From NCBI RefSeq assembly GCF_000255705.1, contig NZ_JH636443.1, positions 497,481-561,480 on the forward strand: a DNA stretch of 64,000 nucleotides, written 5' to 3'. Below are positions 40,496 to 49,864 of the stretch, piece after piece; the first letter of the stretch is position 1; every line of letters starts with the position of its first letter. The notes under the pieces were generated by a model, which was not told the origin of the DNA, made no database searches, and worked only from the letters and a program-made list of their open reading frames with translations. The translations under genes and the position numbers were made by a program. This stretch comes from Zavarzinella formosa DSM 19928. GTDB taxonomy: Bacteria > Planctomycetota > Planctomycetia > Gemmatales > Gemmataceae.

Positions 40496-43429
40496 TCACA
40501 ACCCTGTCGCCTTCCATAACACCTCCAACGGGTGCATCGCTTCCCGCCCGGCGAGATCCTCGATTTGATGTCGGCACGATGTCCCTGTGGCGGCGATGAT
40601 GCCCGCCTCATCCGTCTTCAACGCCGGAAGCAATTCCAGCCCGGCGATTTTCACGCTCACATCGTAGTGCTTTTTCTCATAGCCAAAGGCCCCGGCCATG
40701 CCGCAACAACCGGCGTCGAGCGTCTTCACGCTCAGGCCGGGGACTTGCTTCAACAAGCTGGCCGAGCCCGCCACGCCGACCAAGGCCCGTTGATGGCAAT
40801 GCCCGTGGAAGGTGCAACTTGTGGGTTCTCCCTTGAGGGGCAATGATAGTTCGCCGGAGGCCAGCTTCGCCGCCAGCCAGTGATCCGCGAGTTGCACGGC
40901 GGCGGCAATCTTGCGTGTGTCCTCCCCCGGCAGCAATTCGGACCATTCATCCGAAAGGGTCAGCACGCAACTTGGTTCCCAGCCGAGGATCACCGTATCC
41001 GGCGTGATTCGTTTGGCCAAGTCGGCGGCCTGTCGGGTGACCAGTTCTTTCACTTCGGCAAGATAACCCTTGCTCAACATCGCCCGGCCGCAGCAGATCG
41101 GGTTGACCAGCTCCACCTCACACCCGGCGGCCTCCAGCAATCCCACGGCCGCCCGGCCGATGTTGGGTTCGTTGAAGGTGGTCAGGCAGTCGTCGAACAG
41201 CAATACTTTGTTGGTTTTCGGCGTGAACGACGGCGGCCGGTTTCGGAACCACTTGCGGAAGTGACGCCGATGGAACATCGGCATCGGCCGGCGGCGGTCG
41301 TAACCCGTCAGCAGTTCAAAGAACCAACGCCACGCCCGGCGCCGGTTCATCCAGTTGGCCAGCGGGGCCATCCATGAACCAATGGCATTGAGTTGATGGA
41401 TGTGCCTCACCAGGCGATGGCCGAGCGGCCGGCCGTGTTCTGCGTGGTAGGCGTGCTGGAACTCGGCCTTTAGCTTGGCCATGTCCACATTGCTCGGGCA
41501 CTCGGTCTTGCATGCCTTGCAACTCAGGCACAAATCCATCACGTCGTGCAACCAGCGTTGGGCCAGCGGCGATTTGCCGGTTTTATCGTCCGGGGTTTGA
41601 TGGGTGATCGCCAGCCGCAGGGCGTTGGCCCGGCCGCGGGTGTTGTCTTGTTCGTCCCGCGTCGCCCGGAAGGAAGGGCACATCGCCCCCCCTTGCGTCT
41701 TGCGGCAGACACCGGCGCCGTTGCATAATTCCACCGAACTGAAGAAACCCTTTTGCTTGGAGTAGTCGAAGACCAACGGCAACGCGATTGGCTGATAAGC
41801 CGGTGAGTAACGCAAGTTCTCGGTCATCGGCGGGGCGTGGACGATCTTGCCGGGATTGAGCAAATTGTGCGGATCGAATGCCGCCTTGATTTGCCGGAAA
41901 CCCGCTTCGATGGCATCGCCATACATCGTGCGGTTCCACTCGCTGCGGCAAAACCCGTCGCCGTGTTCACCGCTCAGCGACCCGTTGAACTCCAGCACCA
42001 GCTTCGTCACGTCGTCGGTGATTTGCCGCATCCGTGTCACATCGTCGGCATCCTTCAAATTCAACACCGGGCGGATGTGCAGGCAGCCGACGCTCGCATG
42101 GCCGTAAAATGCCCCGTCCGTGCCATGTTGCCGGAGCAATTCGCGGAAGCGGTCGGCAAACTCCGGCATCTTCGCCGGGGCGACGGCGCAATCCTCCACA
42201 AAGGTGACGGGCTTGCGGTCCCCCGGCATCCCGTAAAGGAGCGGCATGGCGGCGCTGCGCAGGTTCCACAGCGGATCGCGCAGTTCGGCGTTCATCGCGG
42301 GAACACAGGCCGTCAGACCGGGAACTTCCCGCAGACGATGTTGCAGCTTTTCAATCCGGTCGGCCACCTCGGCTTCCGAATCGCCGACGAATTCCACCAT
42401 CAACAGGGCTTCCGGCGTGTCGTGGATGGCTGCCATCATCGTCTGCAAACTGCGTTGATCGCGGGCGAGCCGGATCAACATCGCGTCCAGCAGTTCCACG
42501 GCCGACGGTTGAAATTCCAGACACAAACCGACCGCATCCAACGCCGACCGCAACGAGTTGAAGTGTGGCACCAGCAACCCACGCACGGCCGGCCGGGGGA
42601 CAAGATGCAACTCCGCTTCTGTCAGCACGGCCAGCGTCCCCTCGGAACCAACGACGAGCGGAATCATCGACCGCGTCGGCGGCCCGTCCACATAGCGGGC
42701 GTCGTGAAACTCCGGCAAATAAGCGGCGAGATTATACCCGCTCACCCGTCGCAGAATGTTCGGGAAGCGTTTGACGATCTCAGCCCGTTGTTTGGAAAGC
42801 ACGTCTTCCAACGCCCGCCAACCAGCTCCTTCAACGGTCTTGGCGTGAAGTTGAATGTCATGCTCGGCAACCGAAAGTTCCCGCAGCGTGACGGATTGAC
42901 CATCGCTCAACACCGCGTTCAGACTTCGGACATGATGGACGGTCTGCCCGTATTTGACACTCCGGGAACCGGCCGAGTTGTTGCCAAGCATCCCGCCGAT
43001 GGTCGCCCGGTTCGCCGTCGCCACATCCGGCCCGAACAGCAAATTTTGCGGAACAAGATGTTTGTTCAAATGATCCAACACCACACCCGGCTGGACCCGC
43101 ACCATCCGGCCGGTCGCGTCCACATCGAGAATGCGATTGAGATATTTGGAGCAATCAATCACGATCCCCGGCCCGATGGACTGCCCGGTGAGACTGGTCC
43201 CGCCGCCGCGCGAAGTGATCGGCGTGCGCGTCTCCAACGCGATTTGAACGGCCGACTTCAACGCCTCAATGGTCCGGGGAACCACGACCCCCATTGGCAT
43301 CATCTGATAGATGCTGGCATCCGTGGAATATAGCCGCCGGCTCGGATCGTCGAAGCGGATCTCGCCTTCGACGTTTCGTCGAAGATAGCCAATGAGGGCT
43401 TCCCGTTTCTCGGCGGCAAAGTCGTGCAT
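40496..43429 (-). CDS. FAD-linked oxidase with Fe-S and CCG domains (GlcD/YdiJ-like)
   Basis: About 977 residues, the usual length of the fused bacterial type. The N-terminal FAD-binding domain shows ITSRGGGTSLTGQSIG and GNNSAGSRSVKYGQT; a FAD-linked oxidase C-terminal domain follows with SVGCLHIRP and SGEHGDGFCRSEW. Then come cysteine motifs GAGVC and CLSCKACKTECP typical of 4Fe-4S sites, and two CCG cysteine-pair domains (CCGRAML, CCGMAGAFGYE) as in heterodisulfide reductase subunit B. Enzymes of this build oxidise D-lactate, D-2-hydroxyglutarate or glycolate. ATG at 43429 is chosen since MHDFAAEKREAL begins the family. It is divergent from the cyclase gene. Confidence 0.92.
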   Translation of the reverse strand: MHDFAAEKREALIGYLRRNVEGEIRFDDPSRRLYSTDASIYQMMPMGVVVPRTIEALKSAVQIALETRTPITSRGGGTSLTGQSIGPGIVIDCSKYLNRILDVDATGRMVRVQPGVVLDHLNKHLVPQNLLFGPDVATANRATIGGMLGNNSAGSRSVKYGQTVHHVRSLNAVLSDGQSVTLRELSVAEHDIQLHAKTVEGAGWRALEDVLSKQRAEIVKRFPNILRRVSGYNLAAYLPEFHDARYVDGPPTRSMIPLVVGSEGTLAVLTEAELHLVPRPAVRGLLVPHFNSLRSALDAVGLCLEFQPSAVELLDAMLIRLARDQRSLQTMMAAIHDTPEALLMVEFVGDSEAEVADRIEKLQHRLREVPGLTACVPAMNAELRDPLWNLRSAAMPLLYGMPGDRKPVTFVEDCAVAPAKMPEFADRFRELLRQHGTDGAFYGHASVGCLHIRPVLNLKDADDVTRMRQITDDVTKLVLEFNGSLSGEHGDGFCRSEWNRTMYGDAIEAGFRQIKAAFDPHNLLNPGKIVHAPPMTENLRYSPAYQPIALPLVFDYSKQKGFFSSVELCNGAGVCRKTQGGAMCPSFRATRDEQDNTRGRANALRLAITHQTPDDKTGKSPLAQRWLHDVMDLCLSCKACKTECPSNVDMAKLKAEFQHAYHAEHGRPLGHRLVRHIHQLNAIGSWMAPLANWMNRRRAWRWFFELLTGYDRRRPMPMFHRRHFRKWFRNRPPSFTPKTNKVLLFDDCLTTFNEPNIGRAAVGLLEAAGCEVELVNPICCGRAMLSKGYLAEVKELVTRQAADLAKRITPDTVILGWEPSCVLTLSDEWSELLPGEDTRKIAAAVQLADHWLAAKLASGELSLPLKGEPTSCTFHGHCHQRALVGVAGSASLLKQVPGLSVKTLDAGCCGMAGAFGYEKKHYDVSVKIAGLELLPALKTDEAGIIAATGTSCRHQIEDLAGREAMHPLEVLWKATGL

Positions 43430-43521
43430 GGGGGAAATTGTAGGCGGATGTTCGTCAACATGTCCGACGGGCGGCGGTTGTCCCACATCTCTCCACCTTC
43501 CCCCGCAAATACAATCCCCCC

Positions 43522-45270
43522 ATGAACGCCGACCGTTTGAACCGCGCCTACGCCATTGCCCGTGACGAATTGCTTCGCCAGCGAATCCCCGGCGGGTGGT
43601 GGGAAGGGGAACTCTCCGCGTCGGCTCTTTCGACGGCCACCGCGTTGATGGCCTTCCGACAGGCGAACGTCACCGAACCGGATCGCATCACGCGCGGGCT
43701 GGACTGGTTGCTCTCCCATCAAAACGCAGACGGCGGCTGGGGGGACACGGTTCAAAGTTTCAGCAACATTTCCACAACGATGCTCTGCCGGGCAGTGTTG
43801 GAGATTCACGCCGATCATCCGGGCGTGGCCGGGGCAACCGCGAAATGCAATGCCTGGCTGAAGCCACATGGCAACACGCCGTTGGAATTGGCCGAGGCCA
43901 TCCGCAAGCGATATGGCCGGGACCGCACATTTTCGGTGCCGATTCTGATGATGTGCGCCCTCGCCGGGTTGGTCCCGTGGAACGAGGTGCCGCGACTGCC
44001 GTTCGAGATGGCCGCGTTGCCGCAATCGTGGTACCGCTTCGCCCGGTTGCCGGTGGTTAGCTATGCCCTGCCCGCCCTCATCGCCATCGGGCAGGTGGTT
44101 CATCGGCACCGCTCAAAGTGGAATCTGTTCACGGCAATTCCCCGCCTGTTCACCAAAGCGGTCACATTACGAGTTCTGGAACGAATGCAACCATCCAGCG
44201 GTGGATATCTGGAAGCCACCCCGCTGACAAGTTTTGTGGTGATGAGTCTGGCCACGGTTGAAGCGAAATGGGGATTGGCCGATGACGCGGGCCGCCGGGT
44301 AATCGCTAGTGGATTGAAGTTTATCCGCGATTCCCAACAACCCGACGGAAGTTGGCCCATTGACACCAATCTATCCGTCTGGCTGACGACCCTGAGCGTC
44401 AACGCCCTCGCCGCCGGGAACGACCTCGATTCGTTGCCCGAGCGGGACAAACTGTTGAAATGGCTGTTGGATCAACAAACGAAAATTCAACACCCCTTCA
44501 CCGGTGCCGCCCCCGGCGCGTGGGGCTGGAGCGACCGACCCGGCAGCGTTCCCGATTGCGATGATACTCCGGGAGCGGTCCTCGCCGTGGGGAACTTGGG
44601 CAAGAACAATCGGGATACCTGCGAGGCCGCCATCCGCTGGATGTTCGACCTGCAAAACGGCGACGGCGGCTGGCCCACCTTCTGCAAAGGCTGGGGCAAA
44701 CTCCCGTTTGATCGCAGCGGCAGCGACTTGACCGCCCACGTCCTTCGGGCCGTCCACGCCACGGGCCATGCCAGCCCGGAATGGGACCGCCGACGCGAGC
44801 GGGGCTTCAACTATCTGAGAAAGCAACAGCGGCCCGATGGCTCCTGGCTGCCGCTCTGGTTCGGCAACCAACATGCCCCGGATGACATCAACCCTGTCTA
44901 TGGCACCGTCCGCGTGCTGGCCGCCTACCGTGATTTGAAGAGAGCCGATTCAACGGAATGCCGTCGCGGCGTCGGGTATTTGCTGAAGGCCCAACACCTC
45001 GACGGTAGTTGGGGGGGCGACATCGGCGGCCCGCCGAGCGTGGAGGAAACCGCCATCGCCGTGGAGGTTCTCCTTGAGTTGGCCACTCCTGAACAACTTC
45101 CGAATGTGACGCGCGGCCTCGAATGGCTGATCGCCCGCGTGGAAGCCGGGACATGGACGAAGCCCTCGCCCATCGGCTTTTACTTTGCGAAACTATGGTA
45201 CTTTGAAAAACTTTATCCGGTGATCTTCACCGTCGCCGCGCTGGGGAAAGTGGTATCGATGAAGAAGTGA
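43522..45270 (+). CDS. Squalene-hopene cyclase-related terpenoid cyclase
   Basis: 582 residues, shorter than classic squalene-hopene cyclases (about 630-650). The alpha-toroid repeats appear as QW motifs (QNADGGWGDT, QQPDGSWPI, QNGDGGWPTF, QRPDGSWLPLW, QHLDGSWGGD). The acid motif DCDDT at 345-349 supplies the catalytic Asp that protonates the isoprenoid. So an active cyclase is likely, on squalene or another long isoprenoid. Planctomycetes carry both classic and divergent cyclases; no other hopanoid gene is next to this one. TACAAT lies just 7 bases before the ATG, suggesting either a chance match or a nearly leaderless transcript. Confidence 0.85.
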   Translation: MNADRLNRAYAIARDELLRQRIPGGWWEGELSASALSTATALMAFRQANVTEPDRITRGLDWLLSHQNADGGWGDTVQSFSNISTTMLCRAVLEIHADHPGVAGATAKCNAWLKPHGNTPLELAEAIRKRYGRDRTFSVPILMMCALAGLVPWNEVPRLPFEMAALPQSWYRFARLPVVSYALPALIAIGQVVHRHRSKWNLFTAIPRLFTKAVTLRVLERMQPSSGGYLEATPLTSFVVMSLATVEAKWGLADDAGRRVIASGLKFIRDSQQPDGSWPIDTNLSVWLTTLSVNALAAGNDLDSLPERDKLLKWLLDQQTKIQHPFTGAAPGAWGWSDRPGSVPDCDDTPGAVLAVGNLGKNNRDTCEAAIRWMFDLQNGDGGWPTFCKGWGKLPFDRSGSDLTAHVLRAVHATGHASPEWDRRRERGFNYLRKQQRPDGSWLPLWFGNQHAPDDINPVYGTVRVLAAYRDLKRADSTECRRGVGYLLKAQHLDGSWGGDIGGPPSVEETAIAVEVLLELATPEQLPNVTRGLEWLIARVEAGTWTKPSPIGFYFAKLWYFEKLYPVIFTVAALGKVVSMKK

Positions 45271-45356
45271 CATCCATCGAGTCCTCCGTTGGCTGGATGT
45301 GAGAAACAATTCCTACACTATCCCGGTCGCGGAATTTTCGCCAGAGAAGGAGAGTC

Positions 45357-46124
45357 ATGGGAACGCCGTCGAAAGCCTTTTTGCTCGACATGGACGGAGT
45401 GCTGGTCCACGGTCGCCGGCCCATCGCCGGGGCGCCGGAGTTCATCGGCAAGCTGATCGCCGGTCATATTCCCTTTCGGGTCATCACGAACAACCCGATG
45501 TACACGCCCCGCGATCTGTCGCACCGTCTGGCCTCCGAGGGGATGAAGATTCCCGAGGAGAACCTATACACCTCCGCGATGGCCACCGCCCGCTTCCTCT
45601 CCACGCAACGCCCGAACGGCACCGCCTATGTGATCGGCGAAAGCGGCCTGACCCATGCCCTGCATCATGTCGGTTACACGATGACGAACAAGGCCCCGGA
45701 ATATGTGGTTCTCGGGGAGACGCATTCCTTCTCCTTCGACCAGATCACGCAGGCGATCCGGCTCATCATCGCCGGGGCAAAGTTCATCGCCACCAACCCG
45801 GACCCGACGGGGCCATCCGAATCAGGCATCATCCCCGCCTGCGGCGCTGCCGCCGCGTTGATCGAGCGGGCCACCGGCAAACGGCCGTATTTCGTGGGCA
45901 AGCCCAACCCCCTGATGATGCGCAGCGCGCTGAACGCCTTGGGAGAACATTCGGAAAACACCATCATGGTCGGCGACCGGATGGACACCGACGTGATCGC
46001 CGGAATGGAAGCCGGCATGGAAACCGTGCTGGTGTTGAGCGGCGTCACCCAACGCGAAGACGTGGAACGATACCCCTACCGGCCAAATCGCATTCTGAAC
46101 AGCGTGGCCGAATTGCTGCCGTGA
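45357..46124 (+). CDS. HAD superfamily phosphatase, NagD/IIA type
   Basis: 255 residues with all four HAD motifs: LLDMDGVL (nucleophile Asp11, Asp13), VITNNP (motif II), the lysine of FVGKPNPLM (motif III) and [13 protein letters not shown] (motif IV). A class IIA cap lies between motifs II and III. Family members dephosphorylate UMP, p-nitrophenyl phosphate, glycerol phosphate or phosphoglycolate. Start ATG 45357 with GAAGGAGAG directly upstream. It is a single gene downstream of the cyclase by about 90 bases. Confidence 0.92.
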   Translation: MGTPSKAFLLDMDGVLVHGRRPIAGAPEFIGKLIAGHIPFRVITNNPMYTPRDLSHRLASEGMKIPEENLYTSAMATARFLSTQRPNGTAYVIGESGLTHALHHVGYTMTNKAPEYVVLGETHSFSFDQITQAIRLIIAGAKFIATNPDPTGPSESGIIPACGAAAALIERATGKRPYFVGKPNPLMMRSALNALGEHSENTIMVGDRMDTDVIAGMEAGMETVLVLSGVTQREDVERYPYRPNRILNSVAELLP

Positions 46125-46172
46125 TCAGTGTCAGGCATCAATGACCGGAGCCGCCTCGCGGTGGCAGTTGAT

Positions 46173-46226
46173 TTAACCCTTGACCGTGATCTTCTTCTGT
46201 TTGGCCCGTTCGGTCTTCGGGGCGAT
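46173..46226 (-). pseudogene. Possible orphan C-terminal tail of an Hsp20-type gene
   Basis: On the minus strand the codons read IAPKTERAKQKKITVKG then a TAA stop. This closely resembles the last residues of small heat shock proteins (pattern PKxEEAKPKKIxVK). Nothing of the alpha-crystallin domain precedes it; the upstream sequence changes to the structured region described next. It may be the remnant of a gene cut by an insertion. Confidence 0.25.
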
Positions 46227-46294
46227 TTGACTTTCTAAAGAGCCCGGGCGTATGATTGAAATGCCGCCGAAGGAGATCGAAAGATCAAAGTAAA

Positions 46295-46365
46295 GCGGCA
46301 TGTGGGCCGAGGAGCAGGAACCTGTGGGTTAATGCCCCTCGGCCCGACTAACCGACTGATGCCGC
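46295..46365 (+). ncRNA. Candidate structured RNA in a 460-base gene-free stretch
   Basis: Nested complementary arms: GCGGCAT (46295-46301) with ATGCCGC (46359-46365), and inside them GGGCCGAGG (46304-46312) with CCTCGGCCC (46337-46345), and a small CAGG/CCTG hairpin at 46316-46325. The bulk of the gap 46125-46584 contains no convincing ORF; a 77-codon frame at 46302-46535 has no ribosome-binding site or family. Phrases such as GAGCAGGAACCTGTGGGTTAA are reminiscent of group II intron segments, but I cannot confirm it. Confidence 0.3.
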
Positions 46366-46584
46366 GATTTTCAGGCAGCCTCCGCAGGACAGAGATGTTT
46401 TGGCGTCAGGGCGAAGACTGCCGGGGAATCGCGGCTCTTTTCATTTCTAACTCTTCGTTTCCACATCATGCAACACAGCGTCCGCTTCGACCGGGCAATC
46501 CGTCTTGCTTCAAGGGGTGTTCGGTGGCGCTGTGATCAGATCAGGCGGTAGAAGTCTCGAGGTTTTCCCAATGAGGCGGACATA

Positions 46585-47460
46585 TCAGCCCCTTGGTTGA
46601 ATTTGATTGATGAATGCCGGCAAATCTTCGCAAGTGAACGAGAAGCGAAACCATTCCTTCAGCCGGGTGATATCCGTCTCGTCGGCAATGACTTTGGCAA
46701 TGTCAGTCGGAACCTTGGCAAAACGGCTTCGCAAAGCGTCAAGAAGGTTTTCACGGGTTGCCTCAACCTTGCCCTCGGCCTGGTATTTGTTCCGCAATCG
46801 CGTGATTTCGGGGGATTCGGTGTACATGGGATTATCCAGCAGGATTTCCAGCAAACTTTGATTGTCATTATAACGGTTGGCCGCCAGGAAACGCGAGATC
46901 ACCAGCAATTCCAATCGTTGATCCGGCGGGGCGTTTCGGTCAATCTCGGCCCGGCAGCGGGCCAGCAGTTCTTCGGGCGGCAGGGCGCTTCGCGTCAACG
47001 GAATCAGGGGGACGATGCCGACATCGCCGAGGGCGAACAAGTCGTTTGCCTCCAGTTCCCACAAGCGAACGGTTCTCCAATTCACCGCCACGCCGGATGT
47101 GCCCCCGGCTGAGGTCAGCGTGATCGCGTCATCCACTCGCGGTTGTTCCGGGCCGGTCAGCGTCAGCAGGATGGCATCCGGCCAGACGCCCTTGGTCAAC
47201 CGCACCAGAAACAGATCTTCCGCCATTTGCCGCAGGTTGTCGGCGGATGAGCGGCTTTCGACTTCGATGATGACCGGCGTCGTTGTCGGGTGATCGGCGA
47301 ACTTCACCTCCAACAATCCGTCCGGCGTGCGGCGTGGGGCGACTTCCTCGTTGGCAATCGCCCGCCAAGATTCTATCGGGGGCATGGCGGCGAGTTTCAA
47401 CAACCCGTCACCGTGATGCTCGATGAGCCATTTCGCCGAGCGATCATATGGCTGGTTCAT
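46585..47460 (-). CDS. Rpn/PD-(D/E)XK-like protein, putative
   Basis: 291 residues starting MNQPYDRSAKWLIEHHG. The arrangement PVIIEVESRSSADNLRQMAE and YQAEGKVEATRENLLDALRSRF resembles the Rpn (recombination-promoting nuclease) and DUF4351-like group, which carry a PD-(D/E)XK core and an EGK..TR helical tail. The expected acidic-x-lysine pair is not clearly present (EVES), so activity is doubtful. The ATG at 47460 overlaps the end of the upstream plsY-fusion gene by 17 bases, suggesting co-transcription, though a mobile-type gene inside an envelope cluster is unexpected. Confidence 0.65.
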   Translation of the reverse strand: MNQPYDRSAKWLIEHHGDGLLKLAAMPPIESWRAIANEEVAPRRTPDGLLEVKFADHPTTTPVIIEVESRSSADNLRQMAEDLFLVRLTKGVWPDAILLTLTGPEQPRVDDAITLTSAGGTSGVAVNWRTVRLWELEANDLFALGDVGIVPLIPLTRSALPPEELLARCRAEIDRNAPPDQRLELLVISRFLAANRYNDNQSLLEILLDNPMYTESPEITRLRNKYQAEGKVEATRENLLDALRSRFAKVPTDIAKVIADETDITRLKEWFRFSFTCEDLPAFINQIQPRG

Positions 47461-48634
47461 GCGTCTTCCCGCGTTCAGGCATCTTGCTTGCCATCGCCAT
47501 CGCCACCCCCGCCAAAAGGGCCGTCAGCGCGCTCAGGGCCAGGCTCACCAAGTGCCAGGCGACAAAGTCGGCCCGCAGTTCCGGGTTGGCCAGGCGTTCC
47601 AGCCGCAATGCGGACACTTTGATGGAGATGGGCCAGCCGACGGCCACAGTCAAGCCGGCGAGCAAGACGACGAGGAACCGCCAGCGGTGAATGCCGCCGA
47701 ATTTCCTCCAGCCGAAAGCGGTGAACAGGACAAAGATCGCGCAGACGCTTTGCAGGGCAAAGAATTTCGGGAAGATCGGCCCGACTGCCGACCCGGCGAG
47801 GGCACTGGCGAGATCGGCCTTTTGCTGGTCGCTGGTGTTTGCGGCAATGTCCAGCCCGGCGGTGCGGTCGCTCGGCGAACCGGCGACGACCTGCTTGAAC
47901 GATTCAAAAATGGCCGGGGCCGCGACAAAGTTGAACATCACCGCCCCGCCGAACCAGAGTCCGAGGGACATCACGTGAATCAATCGGGCGAGTGTTTCCC
48001 ACATTGTTTTGGCCTCCACTTGGTTTTCCGTTCCGTTCATCAGGCGTTTGATGTTGGTCCGGTGTTTCAGAATCAACAAGGCGGGGCCGATGAGACAAAA
48101 CAGGGTGGTTGTCAGATAATCCGGCGAAAACGGCTCCCGCACGGACACTAACCGGGCAACGGCAAAAACCATCACTGCGACGATCGAGCCAAGCGAAATA
48201 TACCGTGTCGAGGAAACCAATGCGAGAAACGAAACAAAGGCAATCACCATCGGCCAGGGCGCCAGCACCAGCATCACCCCCGCCCCGGTGGCCACGCCCT
48301 TGCCGCCGCGAAACTTCAGAAAAACCGGAAACATATGCCCAAGGAACCCCAGCACTCCGCTGGCGGCATGAAGCACATCGGCCGAGCCGAAAGCCGTCTG
48401 CGCCTCCGGCGGCAACAGACCGGCGATGAAAACGGGAACGGCCCCTTTTAGCAAATCCAGCCCGAAGACAAGAAGACCGAGCTTGCGGCCCAGCACCCGG
48501 CCGACGTTGGTGGCCCCGATGTTGCCGCTGCCGTGCTTGAAGATGTCCACGCCGCGCGAGCGAGCGATCAGATAGCCGAAGGGAATGGAGCCGATGAGAT
48601 ACGCGGCGGTCAGAACGATCAATGCGAGCGTCAC
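47444..48634 (-). CDS. plsY: PlsY acyl-phosphate glycerol-3-phosphate acyltransferase fused to DUF4149-like membrane domain
   Basis: 396 residues where PlsY alone has about 200. Residues 1-205 are PlsY: GSIPFGYLIARSRGVDI, HGSGNIGATNVGRVLGRK, GHMFPVFLKFRGGKGVAT and ILKHRTNIKRLMNGTE are the catalytic loop motifs facing the cytoplasm. PlsY puts the first acyl chain on glycerol 3-phosphate from acyl-phosphate. From about 215 on a second set of membrane helices starts with LARLIHVMSLGLWFGGAVMFN and ends ADFVAWHLVSLALSALTALLAGVAMAMAS, resembling DUF4149 (TMEM205-like). No stop or frame change separates them. Confidence 0.9.
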   Translation of the reverse strand: MTLALIVLTAAYLIGSIPFGYLIARSRGVDIFKHGSGNIGATNVGRVLGRKLGLLVFGLDLLKGAVPVFIAGLLPPEAQTAFGSADVLHAASGVLGFLGHMFPVFLKFRGGKGVATGAGVMLVLAPWPMVIAFVSFLALVSSTRYISLGSIVAVMVFAVARLVSVREPFSPDYLTTTLFCLIGPALLILKHRTNIKRLMNGTENQVEAKTMWETLARLIHVMSLGLWFGGAVMFNFVAAPAIFESFKQVVAGSPSDRTAGLDIAANTSDQQKADLASALAGSAVGPIFPKFFALQSVCAIFVLFTAFGWRKFGGIHRWRFLVVLLAGLTVAVGWPISIKVSALRLERLANPELRADFVAWHLVSLALSALTALLAGVAMAMASKMPERGKTHEPAI

Positions 48635-48679
48635 GGGTGGGAACTCTGAGAAAAGAAGGCGGGTGTCGTCGAGAGAATA

Positions 48680-49861
48680 TTACGGAACACCGGCCGATTG
48701 GCGTTTCCGGTCGGCCACTTCCTGGAGGATGGCCAGCAATTCGCGGTAATGATCGTCGAACGTCCAGCGCCGGCCGGCGGCAAACGCAGACTGTTTCCGG
48801 GCGGGCAGTTTGACCGGATCGGCCATTTCGGCGATGGCTGTTCCGAGCGCCTGATGGTTGTGCGGATCGTCGATCACCAAGCCGTTTTCACCGGGCGTCA
48901 GCAGTTCGCTGTTGCCGTTATATCGGGTCGTCACCACGGGCAAGCCGCAGGCGAGGGCTTCCAGCGCGACCAGCGAGCCGGGATCGTAAAACGTCGGGTG
49001 AATCAGGAAATCCGAGGCGAAGTACGCCTCTTTGGGATTGGCCCGAAAACCCAGAAAGATTACCCGGTCCCGGACGCCGAGTTTCACCGCCAGTTGTTCG
49101 TACTGCTGATACTTCGCATTCCCGACCACCGCCAGCCGGAACCGCACATCGGCCGGGATGTGCTTCAACGAATGAAGCAGCGGCGACAGCCCCTTGAGCC
49201 GGTAGTTCATGGCGATGAACAAGCCGACCGGAATATCATCGGCAACATTCCACGATTGCCTCTCGGCGATCCGTCTTGCCTCCCGGTCATCGGCGGCAAA
49301 TCGTTCCGGGTCGATGGCGCTGTAAAGCACCCGCACGCGATCCGGGCCAAGCCCCCGATATTGTTGAAAGTGCCGCTGAACCATCCGGCTGTTGACGAGG
49401 ATCACCGGTTTGTCCGGCCCGAGGTAAAGCTGCCGTTCCAGATGGTCATAGGAATAGGTGGTCGCGTCGAAGATTCGCAGGGCGCGGGCCAGCGAGCGGA
49501 CCAACCCCGGCGGGTGTTTGTACAAACTGTGTTCCCGCGAGGCCGAGTGCAATCCCCCTTGCGGATAGAGGATGTCCTGCCCCCAGGTTTTGTCGAAGCC
49601 CATCGACACATCGACCGGCGTTGATACGAGAGCCTCGACGCACGACTGGCCAAACCGCCACGGGCGCCGGAATCGCAAACCACCGGGGCTGGGGAGCTGA
49701 TGATAAACCGTGTCGGCGGGCAAGGCGCTGGCGTCCCATCGGCAGGCGAACAAATGCACCTGATGCCCGTCGCGGGACAATTTCCGGGACAGGTCAGTGA
49801 TGTAATGCTCGCAGCCGCCGCGGGCCGGGATCACGCTCTCATAACACAAACCGACACGCAT
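48680..49861 (-). CDS. Glycosyltransferase family 4 (WaaG-like)
   Basis: 393 residues, GT-B fold. The N-terminal domain starts MRVGLCYESVIPARGGCEHYI as in WaaG, which adds glucose to the LPS inner core. The nucleotide-sugar site of GT4 is in HPTFYDPGSLVALEALACGLPVVTT, with the EX7E-type glutamates around SLVALEA, and TRYNGNSELL follows. The donor and acceptor are inferred from its neighbours: it starts three bases after the stop of a WaaP-type kinase and lies upstream of plsY. Function in LPS core assembly is therefore likely; the exact sugar is open. Confidence 0.88.
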   Translation of the reverse strand: MRVGLCYESVIPARGGCEHYITDLSRKLSRDGHQVHLFACRWDASALPADTVYHQLPSPGGLRFRRPWRFGQSCVEALVSTPVDVSMGFDKTWGQDILYPQGGLHSASREHSLYKHPPGLVRSLARALRIFDATTYSYDHLERQLYLGPDKPVILVNSRMVQRHFQQYRGLGPDRVRVLYSAIDPERFAADDREARRIAERQSWNVADDIPVGLFIAMNYRLKGLSPLLHSLKHIPADVRFRLAVVGNAKYQQYEQLAVKLGVRDRVIFLGFRANPKEAYFASDFLIHPTFYDPGSLVALEALACGLPVVTTRYNGNSELLTPGENGLVIDDPHNHQALGTAIAEMADPVKLPARKQSAFAAGRRWTFDDHYRELLAILQEVADRKRQSAGVP

Positions 49862-49864
49862 CGA

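Noticed and set aside
41837-43333. Plus-strand open frame of 498 codons opposite the FAD/Fe-S oxidase
   Set aside because: Shadow of a well-conserved minus-strand gene; protein is His/Pro/Arg rich without motifs.
46237-46420. Group II intron
   Set aside because: No reverse-transcriptase gene, no domain V hairpin that I could identify; kept only as a structured-RNA candidate.
46302-46535. 77-codon open frame in the gap after the HAD gene
   Set aside because: No ribosome-binding site, no recognisable protein pattern, and it overlaps the nested stems.
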